In this document: in pieces, positions 18,251 through 26,993 of the stretch
How the letters are laid out: the number at the start of each line of letters is the position of its first letter
Numbering within the stretch: position 1 is the stretch's first letter
Assembly: GCA_045866215.1 (NCBI GenBank)
Contig: AP035880.1
Span: 3,906,001 to 3,970,000, forward strand
Source of the DNA: Croceivirga sp009797885
Lineage (GTDB): Bacteria > Bacteroidota > Bacteroidia > Flavobacteriales > Flavobacteriaceae
DNA: 64,000 nt
Reading direction: 5' to 3'
Notes under the pieces: model-generated
Told to the model about the DNA's origin: nothing
The model's database searches: none
Seen by the model: only the letters and a program-made list of their open reading frames with translations
Made by a program: the position numbers and the translations under genes

Positions 18251-20812
18251 CTATTTAGCTTCGGATGATTCTTCGGCTTTTTGGATTTTTATGGTCAATT
18301 CCTCTTTCTTATCGTCAAAGTCCATGTAAATACTGTCCCCCTCGTTTAAATTTGAATTTACAATTTCTTCTGCCAAAGCGTCTTCGATATATTTTTGAAT
18401 GGCCCTTTTTAAAGGTCTTGCACCATACTGTTTATCAAATCCCTTGTCCGCTATATAGTCCTTTGCCTTATCGGAAAGGTGCAGATCATAACCAATATCC
18501 TTAATCCTCTTAAAGAGCCTATCCAACTCAATACCAATGATTTTGTGGATATCTTCCCGCTCCAGCGGATTAAATACAATTACATCGTCAATTCTGTTCA
18601 GGAATTCCGGGGCAAACGCTTTTTTCAGTGCATTTTCAATCACACTTTTGTGATGGCTGTCTGCCTGTGCTTTCTTGGCAGCAGTTCCAAAACCGACGCC
18701 TTGTCCAAAATCCTTTAACTGTCTGGCCCCTATATTGGAGGTCATGATGATAATCGTATTCCTAAAGTCTATTTTTCTGCCCAGACTATCGGTGATAAAC
18801 CCATCGTCCAGCACTTGCAATAGCATATTGAACACATCTGGGTGGGCTTTTTCCACTTCATCCAAAAGGACAACGGAATACGGTTTTCTTCTTACTTTTT
18901 CAGTCAATTGTCCACCTTCTTCATACCCTACATATCCCGGAGGTGCACCAACCAATCTGGAAATGGCGAATTTCTCCATATACTCACTCATATCAATGCG
19001 TATAAGTGCGTCTTCGGAATCAAACAATTCCCTGGCCAAAACTTTGGCCAATTGGGTTTTTCCTACCCCGGTCTGACCCAAGAAAATGAATGAGCCAATG
19101 GGCTTGTTCGGGTCCTTTAGACCGGCCCTGTTTCGTTGAATGGCTTTTGCCACCTTGGTCACGGCTTCATCCTGGCCAATTACGTAGTCTTTTATAAGTG
19201 CAGGGAGTTCGGCCAGTTTATTGCTTTCGGTCTGGGCAATCCTGTTTACCGGAATGCCGCTCATCATACTTACCACATCGGCAACATTATCTTCGGATAC
19301 CGTTTCCCGGTTTAGTTTGCTTTCTTCTTCCCATTGTTTTTGGGCCGAAGCCAGATCCTTCTCCAGACGTTTTTCATCGTCACGAAGTTTGGCGGCCTCC
19401 TCATACTTCTGCTTTTTGACCACACTGTTCTTAAGCTCCCTTACATCTTCCAATTGCTGTTCCAATTCCAATATCTGTTTGGGAACATCCATGTTAACAA
19501 TGTGGACACGGGAGCCTGCTTCATCAAGGGCATCTATCGCCTTATCCGGAAGGAAGCGATCCGTCATATACCTATTGGTCAGTTTTACACAGGCCTTAAT
19601 GGCATCATCCGTATAAAAAACATTGTGGTGATCTTCATATTTGCTCTTGATGTTCATCAAGATTTCAATGGTTTCCTCAACGGAAGTGGGTTCAACCATC
19701 ACTTTCTGGAAACGACGTTCCAATGCACCATCCTTTTCAATGTACTGCCTGTACTCATCCAGGGTAGTGGCCCCGATACATTGTATTTCACCTCTGGCCA
19801 AAGCAGGTTTGAACATATTGGATGCGTCCAAACTTCCGGTGGCACCACCGGCACCTACTATGGTATGGATTTCGTCAATAAAAAGAATAATATCATCATT
19901 CTTTTCCAACTCGTTCATCACGGCCTTCATTCTTTCTTCGAACTGTCCACGATATTTGGTCCCGGCAACCAGGGAAGCCAAATCCAAGGTAACAACGCGT
20001 TTGTTGTAAAGGATTCTGGAAACTTTTTTGTTGATGATGCGTAAGGCCAAACCTTCGGCAATTGCACTTTTTCCAACACCTGGTTCACCGATCAGTAGCG
20101 GATTGTTTTTCTTCCGCCTGCTCAAAATTTGGGAGACGCGTTCTATTTCCTTTTCACGACCAACAACGGGATCCAGTTTATCATCTTCCGCAAGTTTGGT
20201 AAGATCCCTTCCAAAATTGTCCAATACAGGGGTTTTGGATTTTTTACTTCCTTTTTGCTGACTGGAGGAACCAAAACTACTTTCCTTGCTATCTCCGGAA
20301 TCCCCACCATCATCCGGGTCACTGGAAAAAGATTCCGAGCGTGGCGTGTCCAAATAGTCATCATCACTGGTGATCATGGACTTGAATTGCTCTTTTACAT
20401 TGTCGTAGTCCACCTTTAATTTGTGCAGCAATTTTGTGGTCGGGTCATTTTCGTTTCTTAGGATGCACAATAATAAATGTGCGGTATTGATCGAGGAGCT
20501 TTGAAAAAGTTTGGCCTCTAAAAAAGTAGTTTTTAGGGCACGTTCTGCCTGCCTCGTTAAATGAAGGTTCTTTTTGTCTTTTTGTATAGAACCGGTATTG
20601 GGATTGGCCGGACTCAAGATTTCCACTTTTCGTCTCAAATGGTCCAAATCCACATCAAGGGCGTCCAAAATGTTTATTGCCTTTCCGTTTCCGTCCCTCA
20701 GCAGACCGAGCATTAGGTGTTCCGTGCCAATAAAATCATGGCCCAAACGCAGTGCTTCTTCTTTACTGTAGGCAATTACATCCTTTACCCTAGGAGAAAA
20801 ATTATCATCCAT
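18251..20812 (-). CDS. clpC: ClpC-type AAA+ unfoldase of the Clp protease
   Basis: This 853-residue unfoldase feeds substrates to ClpP. The N-terminal double Clp_N repeat (about residues 1-145) begins with a helix containing VIAYSKEEALRLGHD. A linker rich in Ser, Asp and Gly follows. The first AAA+ module has GEPGVGKSAIAEGLA. A UVR-like middle domain follows with KQKYEEAAKLRDDEKRLEK. The second module has GQTGVGKTQLAKVLA and the C-terminal D2-small domain. The UVR motif identifies it as ClpC rather than ClpA or ClpB. It is monocistronic, with a strong terminator. Confidence 0.96.
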   Translation of the reverse strand: MDDNFSPRVKDVIAYSKEEALRLGHDFIGTEHLMLGLLRDGNGKAINILDALDVDLDHLRRKVEILSPANPNTGSIQKDKKNLHLTRQAERALKTTFLEAKLFQSSSINTAHLLLCILRNENDPTTKLLHKLKVDYDNVKEQFKSMITSDDDYLDTPRSESFSSDPDDGGDSGDSKESSFGSSSQQKGSKKSKTPVLDNFGRDLTKLAEDDKLDPVVGREKEIERVSQILSRRKKNNPLLIGEPGVGKSAIAEGLALRIINKKVSRILYNKRVVTLDLASLVAGTKYRGQFEERMKAVMNELEKNDDIILFIDEIHTIVGAGGATGSLDASNMFKPALARGEIQCIGATTLDEYRQYIEKDGALERRFQKVMVEPTSVEETIEILMNIKSKYEDHHNVFYTDDAIKACVKLTNRYMTDRFLPDKAIDALDEAGSRVHIVNMDVPKQILELEQQLEDVRELKNSVVKKQKYEEAAKLRDDEKRLEKDLASAQKQWEEESKLNRETVSEDNVADVVSMMSGIPVNRIAQTESNKLAELPALIKDYVIGQDEAVTKVAKAIQRNRAGLKDPNKPIGSFIFLGQTGVGKTQLAKVLARELFDSEDALIRIDMSEYMEKFAISRLVGAPPGYVGYEEGGQLTEKVRRKPYSVVLLDEVEKAHPDVFNMLLQVLDDGFITDSLGRKIDFRNTIIIMTSNIGARQLKDFGQGVGFGTAAKKAQADSHHKSVIENALKKAFAPEFLNRIDDVIVFNPLEREDIHKIIGIELDRLFKRIKDIGYDLHLSDKAKDYIADKGFDKQYGARPLKRAIQKYIEDALAEEIVNSNLNEGDSIYMDFDDKKEELTIKIQKAEESSEAK

Positions 20813-21070
20813 AGCTTTTCTTTATCCGAACTAAAATTAATAAAAGTATTATAACGGCGGTCAAATACCATACCCATATTCGATAAAGTCGGAATAATTA
20901 ACGAAAAATGGCAGCTTTAACATAAACTTTAACGCAGGAAATGTTCTGATATTGAGTGGCATTCCGTGTTGATAATTTTTTTAATAAAGTCCTTTGTAAT
21001 CATCTTCAAAGGTGCATTTTTTGGTATATTGCCACGATATTTTAACCACAAAAATCAACACGATTTTAAT

Positions 21071-23611
21071 ATGGCTGAAGGGGAAAAATTGATACCTATC
21101 AACATTGAGGATGAGATGAAATCGGCCTACATTGATTATTCAATGTCGGTCATTGTGTCACGTGCGCTGCCAGATGTGCGGGACGGCCTGAAACCCGTCC
21201 ATAGGAGGGTGCTTTATGGCATGCATGAACTGGGTGTGCGCTCAACAAGTTCACATAAAAAATCGGCCCGTATTGTTGGGGAGGTTTTGGGAAAGTACCA
21301 TCCCCATGGGGATACCTCCGTTTACGACACCATGGTCCGTATGGCGCAGGAGTGGAGTTTGCGCTATATGCTTGTGGATGGACAGGGAAACTTTGGTTCT
21401 GTTGATGGGGATAGTCCTGCCGCTATGCGGTATACAGAGGCAAGAATGCGCAAGATTTCCGAAGAAATGCTTGCTGATATAGATAAGGATACGGTAGATC
21501 ACCAACTTAACTTTGATGATTCACTTCAAGAACCTACCGTACTTCCTACACGTATTCCAAACCTATTGGTCAATGGGGCCTCGGGAATCGCTGTGGGTAT
21601 GGCAACCAACATGCCACCACATAACTTGTCCGAGGTTGTGGACGGCACGGTGGCCTATATTGACAATAATGCCATTGAAATTGATGAACTCATTACCTAC
21701 ATTAAGGCCCCCGATTTTCCAACTGGAGGAATCATTTATGGGTATGATGGGGTAAAAGAGGCCTTTCATACCGGACGCGGAAGGGTAGTGATGCGTGCCA
21801 GGGCGCATTTTGAGGAAGTCCAGGGAAGGGAATGTATCATTGTCACGGAAATTCCATTCCAGATCAACAAGGCCGATATGATAAAGAAGACGGCGGATTT
21901 GGTCAATAATAAGAAGATTGACGGGATTGCCTCCATTAGGGACGAGTCCGATCGTAAAGGGATGCGTATCGTATATATTTTAAAGCGGGATGCGATACCC
22001 AATATCGTACTCAATATGCTTTACAAGTATACGGCACTACAATCCTCATTTTCAGTTAACAATATTGCCTTGGTCCACGGAAGGCCACAATTGCTGAACC
22101 TCAAGGAAATCATCCACCATTTTGTGGAGCACAGGCACGAAGTTGTTGTCCGAAGGACCAAGTTCGAACTAAAGAAAGCGGAAGACCGTGCCCATATCCT
22201 TGAAGGCTTGATCATTGCTTCTGACAATATTGACGAAGTAATCGCCATTATTAGAGCCTCAGCAAATGTTGAAGATGCCCGAAATAGCTTGATGGAGCGC
22301 TTTAAGCTTACCGAAGTTCAGGCAAAGGCGATTGTAGAAATGCGCTTGCGGCAGCTGACCGGTCTGGAGCAGGACAAATTGCGGGAAGAATACGATGAAC
22401 TACTGAAGACCATAGAGGACCTGAAAGACATCCTTGATAAAAAGGAACGTAGGATGCAGATCATCAAGGACGAGTTGTTGGAGGTCAAGGAAAAGTATGG
22501 GGACGAACGAAGATCGGAGATCAATTTTGCCGGTGGCGATCTGAGTATTGAGGATATGATTCCGGACGAGCAAGTGGTCATTACCATTTCCCATGCGGGA
22601 TACATTAAAAGAACGCCCCTAACTGAATATAAGACCCAAAATAGGGGCGGCGTAGGACAAAAAGCGTCAACCACCAGAAACGAAGACTTTTTGGAGCACC
22701 TTTTTGTGGGTACCAATCACCAATATATGTTGTTCTTCACCCAGAAAGGAAAATGTTTTTGGATGCGGGTCTTTGAAATTCCGGAAGGTAGTAAGACCTC
22801 GAAGGGACGGGCCATACAAAACCTCATTAATATTGAGACCGAGGATAAGGTCAAGGCCTTTATCTGTACCCAGGATTTAAAGGATGAGGATTATGTGAAC
22901 AGTCACTATGTGATTATGGCGACCAAGCGGGGAACAGTAAAGAAAACATCCTTGGAGCAATATTCAAGACCGCGTCAAAATGGTATAAACGCGATTACCA
23001 TTAGGGATAATGATGAATTGCTCGAAGCCAAACTGACCACGGGAACAAGCCAAATTTTCTTGGGATTGAAATCTGGAAAAGCCATCCGGTTTGAGGAAGG
23101 TAAAACCAGACCTATGGGAAGAAATGCCTCGGGAGTACGGGGAATTACCCTGGCAAGCGAAGATGATGAAGTCATTGGAATGGTCTCAGTCCATAATTTT
23201 GAAGATGATATTCTGGTAGTCTCGGAAAATGGGTATGGGAAAAGATCCAACATAGATGATTATCGCGTAACTAATAGGGGTGGAAAAGGGGTGAAAACTA
23301 TTTCCATTACCGATAAAACAGGCGGTCTTGTTGCCATTAAAAATGTTAGCGATACGGACGATTTAATGATCATCAATAAGTCGGGTATCGCGATTCGAAT
23401 GGCCGTTGAGGATTTAAGGGTTATGGGTAGGGCCACTCAAGGTGTTAGGCTTATTAACCTAAAGGGTAATGACTCCATTGCAGCAGTGGCAAAAGTCATG
23501 AAGGATGAGGACGCTGTTGAAGCTATGGACATTCGCGATATAGTGGTCAATCAAGAAGATGGCACGGCTCTTGATAACGAAACTGACGAAACAGAAGAGA
23601 ATAATAAATAA
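21071..23611 (+). CDS. gyrA: DNA gyrase subunit A
   Basis: GyrA is the DNA-cleaving subunit of gyrase, 846 residues here. The start MAEGEKLIPINIEDEMK is preferred over an upstream in-frame TTG at 20966, which adds 35 hydrophobic unconserved residues. The catalytic tyrosine is Y121 in AAMRYTEARM. The quinolone-resistance region reads HPHGDTSVYDTMVRMAQ, with Thr and Ser at the positions equivalent to E. coli 83 and 84. The GyrA box in the C-terminal beta-pinwheel appears as QNRGGVGQK, a variant of QRRGGKGK. The tail is acidic, as in other Bacteroidota gyrases. Confidence 0.97.
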   Translation: MAEGEKLIPINIEDEMKSAYIDYSMSVIVSRALPDVRDGLKPVHRRVLYGMHELGVRSTSSHKKSARIVGEVLGKYHPHGDTSVYDTMVRMAQEWSLRYMLVDGQGNFGSVDGDSPAAMRYTEARMRKISEEMLADIDKDTVDHQLNFDDSLQEPTVLPTRIPNLLVNGASGIAVGMATNMPPHNLSEVVDGTVAYIDNNAIEIDELITYIKAPDFPTGGIIYGYDGVKEAFHTGRGRVVMRARAHFEEVQGRECIIVTEIPFQINKADMIKKTADLVNNKKIDGIASIRDESDRKGMRIVYILKRDAIPNIVLNMLYKYTALQSSFSVNNIALVHGRPQLLNLKEIIHHFVEHRHEVVVRRTKFELKKAEDRAHILEGLIIASDNIDEVIAIIRASANVEDARNSLMERFKLTEVQAKAIVEMRLRQLTGLEQDKLREEYDELLKTIEDLKDILDKKERRMQIIKDELLEVKEKYGDERRSEINFAGGDLSIEDMIPDEQVVITISHAGYIKRTPLTEYKTQNRGGVGQKASTTRNEDFLEHLFVGTNHQYMLFFTQKGKCFWMRVFEIPEGSKTSKGRAIQNLINIETEDKVKAFICTQDLKDEDYVNSHYVIMATKRGTVKKTSLEQYSRPRQNGINAITIRDNDELLEAKLTTGTSQIFLGLKSGKAIRFEEGKTRPMGRNASGVRGITLASEDDEVIGMVSVHNFEDDILVVSENGYGKRSNIDDYRVTNRGGKGVKTISITDKTGGLVAIKNVSDTDDLMIINKSGIAIRMAVEDLRVMGRATQGVRLINLKGNDSIAAVAKVMKDEDAVEAMDIRDIVVNQEDGTALDNETDETEENNK

Positions 23612-23639
23612 ACACTAAAATTTTAATTAAATTTTGAAC

Positions 23640-24890
23640 ATGAGAACTAAATTAATATTGCTGTTTGCGCTTTCGATTTCAGTAATTGGATTCGCACAAA
23701 AGGATGAAATAAAGGCCGCCTCCAAAGCAATGAAAAGCGGTGACGCTGCTGCGGCCAAATCTGCCCTTGAAGGGGCAGCGGGCTCAATTGACGGTGCAGA
23801 TCCCAAATTACAGGCACAATATTACAGCCTTATGGGAGATGCAACTTCCCAACTTTCTGATTATGACGCGGCCATTGCTGCCTATCAAAAGGTAATCAGC
23901 GTGGAAGAAGCAAGCGGAAAAGCCAAATTTTCTGCAAATGCAAAACAAAAGCTAACGCAAATGACCGCAGAACTGGTAAACGCTGCCGTTGAGGATAACA
24001 ATAATAAAAAATTTGCCGAAGGTGCAACCAAGCTTTATCAGGCGTATACATTAAGTCCCAACGATACCATTTATCTGTACTATGCTGCCAGTAGTGCGGT
24101 TAACGGTGGCCCTGATAATTACGATCAGGCCATAAAATATTACAGTAAGCTTAAGGATTTGAACTACGATGGAAGTGAGGTTAAATATTCCGCTGTAGAT
24201 GTTGCTACAGGTGAAACGGTAAGTCTTGGCGAACAGGAGTATGAGCTTTACAAAAAAACCAATTCCTATAAGGATTTTAAGGAAGAGAAAACCCCTTCCA
24301 AAAAGGCGGAAATTGTAAAAAACATTGCACTTATCTACCAGGAACAAGGGAAGAATGAGGAGGCTTTGGCTGCCTATGATGATGCGCTTGCCAATAACCC
24401 CAACGATGTGAATTTGGTTTTGAACAAAGCCAATCTATACTACTCAATGGGCGATAAGGACAAGTTCAAGGAACTTATGGGGCAAGCTTCCAACATGGCT
24501 CCCGACAACCCTGACCTCCTTTACAATATTGGTGTGATTAATATGGAACAGGGGAATATGGACGAAGCGAGAGCTGCTTACAAAAAGGCTTTGGAGGTAG
24601 ATCCAAACTATACCAATGCCCTGTTGAACCTTTCCACTACCTATGTGAACGAAGGAAATGTATTGGTGGATGAAATGAATAGCTTGGGCACGTCCAGGGC
24701 AGATACCCAAAAGTATGACGAATTAAAGGAAAAGCGTGACCAATTGTTCCAGGAAGGTGCCAATGTTTTGGAAACGGCCCTAAAGAACACTCCGGATAAC
24801 ATCCAGATTTTGGAACAGCTAAAAAATATCTACGCTGCTTTGGGAGACAATGAGAATTTCATGCGCGTAAAGAAATTGATTGGGGAATAA
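23640..24890 (+). CDS. Exported tetratricopeptide-repeat protein
   Basis: This 416-residue protein begins with a signal peptide (MRTKLILLFALSISVIGFAQ). At least five TPR units follow, clearest at residues 220-320 (for example EEALAAYDDALANNPNDVN and EARAAYKKALEVDPNYTNA). A charged C-terminal segment may form a coiled coil. It lies 28 bp after gyrA and may share its transcript. It ends in its own intrinsic terminator. It is probably a periplasmic or outer-membrane scaffold; no enzymatic motif is present. Confidence 0.88.
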   Translation: MRTKLILLFALSISVIGFAQKDEIKAASKAMKSGDAAAAKSALEGAAGSIDGADPKLQAQYYSLMGDATSQLSDYDAAIAAYQKVISVEEASGKAKFSANAKQKLTQMTAELVNAAVEDNNNKKFAEGATKLYQAYTLSPNDTIYLYYAASSAVNGGPDNYDQAIKYYSKLKDLNYDGSEVKYSAVDVATGETVSLGEQEYELYKKTNSYKDFKEEKTPSKKAEIVKNIALIYQEQGKNEEALAAYDDALANNPNDVNLVLNKANLYYSMGDKDKFKELMGQASNMAPDNPDLLYNIGVINMEQGNMDEARAAYKKALEVDPNYTNALLNLSTTYVNEGNVLVDEMNSLGTSRADTQKYDELKEKRDQLFQEGANVLETALKNTPDNIQILEQLKNIYAALGDNENFMRVKKLIGE

Positions 24891-24914
24891 ACAATCACAC
24901 TCCCTTTGAAATTA

Positions 24915-24949
24915 AACCCTGTTCGGCTTTGGGCCAGCAGGGTTTTTTT
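24915..24949 (+). terminator. Intrinsic terminator after the TPR gene
   Basis: The stem is AACCCTG ... CAGGGTT with a 16-nt internal loop, followed by TTTTT. It lies 25 bp after the TPR gene stop and just touches the 3' end of the convergent NlpC gene. Confidence 0.8.
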
Positions 24950-25703
24950 ATGGTACCACTTTTTTGATTACCCTTAGACTATGGGTATACATTCGTTTCT
25001 GGGTATTGAAAATACCCGTGTGATCCAATCTGTCAATCCGAACGTGTCCCGCGGCATGGATGATGTAATTGTCTTTCAGGATAATCCCAACATGGTCAAT
25101 AATTCCCTCGGAATTATCAAAAAAAACTAGATCCCCAGGTTCACTTTCTTCTATAAAACTCAATGCCTCCCCTTGGCTGGATTGCTCTTCCGTTCTTCTA
25201 AGGAGCTTACTCCCATTTATTTTATAAACCATTTGGGTGAACCCGGAACTGTCAATTCCAAATGGGGTTCTACCCCCAGTGAGGTAGGGGGTATTGAGGT
25301 ATAATAACGCCGTATCCACCAAGTTTGACTTTTGCCCCAATGGCATTTCGGGCATTGTTTCGATATGGTGCCCCAAAATTGGGGCAATATCCATTCTGGA
25401 GCCAATAACTATGGGTAAAAGCTCGTTATTTTGGGTTGATGCGTATAACAGAAAATCCGTATTGTGGATGGGTTTTGTACGGGCATTTATTTCCTGAAAT
25501 TGTTCTTCGGAAATCTTAGTGATCTGATTGTTTTGGATCCATCCCTCAAAATCATCAAAAACCAAGTGGATCCGGCTAAAATGTTTCCTTTCCTCCTTAA
25601 TTTTAAAATGATCCCCATACAAAACCTGTGAAATCATTTCAGAAGAAGGATCGGAGTTGGCTCGGATGGGAATTACACTCAGATGTCCTATCCCGAATTG
25701 CAT
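24948..25703 (-). CDS. NlpC/P60-family protein with SH3-like domain, catalytic Cys replaced by Ser
   Basis: This 251-residue protein has an N-terminal bacterial SH3-like region (about residues 1-65, LSVIPIRANSDPSSEMIS). A C-terminal NlpC/P60 domain (about 125-250) follows. The family hydrolyses the D-Glu-diaminopimelate bond in peptidoglycan. The catalytic motif normally reads DCSGF; here it is D151-S152-S153-G154-F. The Ser152 codon is AGT at 25248-25250, one base from the Cys codon TGT. The catalytic His (H204 in DHVGII) and third polar residue (H216) remain. There is no signal peptide, so it is probably cytoplasmic or exported by another route. The activity is likely lost or altered. It lies just after the thiolase gene. 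Confidence 0.88.
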   Translation of the reverse strand: MQFGIGHLSVIPIRANSDPSSEMISQVLYGDHFKIKEERKHFSRIHLVFDDFEGWIQNNQITKISEEQFQEINARTKPIHNTDFLLYASTQNNELLPIVIGSRMDIAPILGHHIETMPEMPLGQKSNLVDTALLYLNTPYLTGGRTPFGIDSSGFTQMVYKINGSKLLRRTEEQSSQGEALSFIEESEPGDLVFFDNSEGIIDHVGIILKDNYIIHAAGHVRIDRLDHTGIFNTQKRMYTHSLRVIKKVVP

Positions 25704-25717
25704 ATATCTTGGATTTA

Positions 25718-26890
25718 TTAACGTTCCAAGATTATGGCCGAAGCACCACCACCACCATTACAGATGGCCGCAGCACCAATCTTTCCATTGTTCTGTTGCA
25801 TGACATTGAGCAAGGTAACCATAATTCTTGCACCCGAACATCCAAGGGGATGTCCCAAGGATACTGCACCGCCATTAACGTTAACATTGGAATCGTTGAG
25901 CCCCAAAAGCTTCATGTTGGCCAGACCTACAACGGAAAACGCCTCGTTGAATTCGAAAAAATCAACTTCATCCAAGGTAATCCCAGCCTTGTCCAACGCT
26001 TTTGGCAAGGCCTTTGCCGGTGCAGTGGTGAACCATTTGGGTTCCTGGGCGGCATCGGCATAGCTCTTGATTTTTGCCAATGGCTCTAAATTTAGGGAAG
26101 CTGCCTTTTTCGCACTCATCAACACCAAAGCGGCAGCACCATCATTTATTGTGGAGGCATTTGCGGCAGTAACGGTACCGTCTGGGGTAAAGGCGGGGCG
26201 CAGCACCGGTATTTTCTCCATTTTTACATTCTTGTACTCTTCGTCCTCGGAAACCAAAATGGGGTCCCCCTTTCGTTGTGGTACTTCCACCGGGACCACT
26301 TCAGTGGCAAACTTTCCACTGGTCCACGCCTGGTTGGACCGGGTATAGGACTGCACGGCAAAAGCATCTTGCTCTTCCCTGGTAAAATGGTGTTCCACGG
26401 CACACGCATCCGCGCATACGCCCATCGCATTTTGGTCATAGGCATCCACTAAACCATCTTTTTGCATTCCATCAGTGAGTTGTGCCGGGCCAAACTTTGT
26501 TGCGGTCCGCAATTGAACATAATGGGGAATCTGGCTCATGTTTTCCATTCCTCCCGCCACCACAATTTCGGTATCGCCGAGTGCTATGGACTGGGTTGCC
26601 TGCATAACTGCCTTCATACCGGAGGCACATACTTTGTTCACCGTGGTACAGGGTACGGTATCCGGTATTCCCGCATAAATAGCGGCCTGTCTTGCCGGAG
26701 CTTGACCGGTGCCCGCCTGGACCACATTTCCCATGAGCACCTCATCCACGTCATTAGGGGAAAGGTGTATTCTGCCCAAGGCATTTTTAATGGCAACGGC
26801 ACCTAATTTTGGTGCCGAAATACCAGCCAAAGCCCCCATAAAACTTCCAATTGGGGTGCGCACGGCAGAAACAATAACGACCTCTTTCAT
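25718..26890 (-). CDS. Acetyl-CoA C-acyltransferase (thiolase)
   Basis: This 390-residue thiolase catalyses reversible condensation of two acyl-CoA units or thiolytic cleavage of 3-ketoacyl-CoA. The nucleophile is C88 in NKVCASGMKAV. The catalytic His lies in GGAVSLGHPLGCSGAR, and the second Cys in AICNGGGGASA. The sequence start VVIVSAVRTPIGSFMG and the length are those of the acetoacetyl-CoA thiolase subgroup. The downstream neighbour, the NlpC gene, is 14 bp away. The specific chain length cannot be read from the sequence. Confidence 0.95.
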   Translation of the reverse strand: MKEVVIVSAVRTPIGSFMGALAGISAPKLGAVAIKNALGRIHLSPNDVDEVLMGNVVQAGTGQAPARQAAIYAGIPDTVPCTTVNKVCASGMKAVMQATQSIALGDTEIVVAGGMENMSQIPHYVQLRTATKFGPAQLTDGMQKDGLVDAYDQNAMGVCADACAVEHHFTREEQDAFAVQSYTRSNQAWTSGKFATEVVPVEVPQRKGDPILVSEDEEYKNVKMEKIPVLRPAFTPDGTVTAANASTINDGAAALVLMSAKKAASLNLEPLAKIKSYADAAQEPKWFTTAPAKALPKALDKAGITLDEVDFFEFNEAFSVVGLANMKLLGLNDSNVNVNGGAVSLGHPLGCSGARIMVTLLNVMQQNNGKIGAAAICNGGGGASAIILER

Positions 26891-26993
26891 CTTTAACTTT
26901 TTGGTGCCACGAAAATACTAATTTTTAAAGCCACTCGCTCCAATTAAGGGAATGACCCTAAATTTTCTATTTTTGATTAAGTCTACCTGAAGA

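Noticed and set aside
20966..21070. N-terminal extension of gyrA from a TTG
   Set aside because: The added 35 residues are hydrophobic and unlike any GyrA. The conserved start MAEGEKLIP is at 21071.
23620..23640. Separate promoter for the TPR gene after gyrA
   Set aside because: The 28-bp gap is too short and lacks TTTG/TAnnTTTG boxes; read-through from gyrA is more likely.
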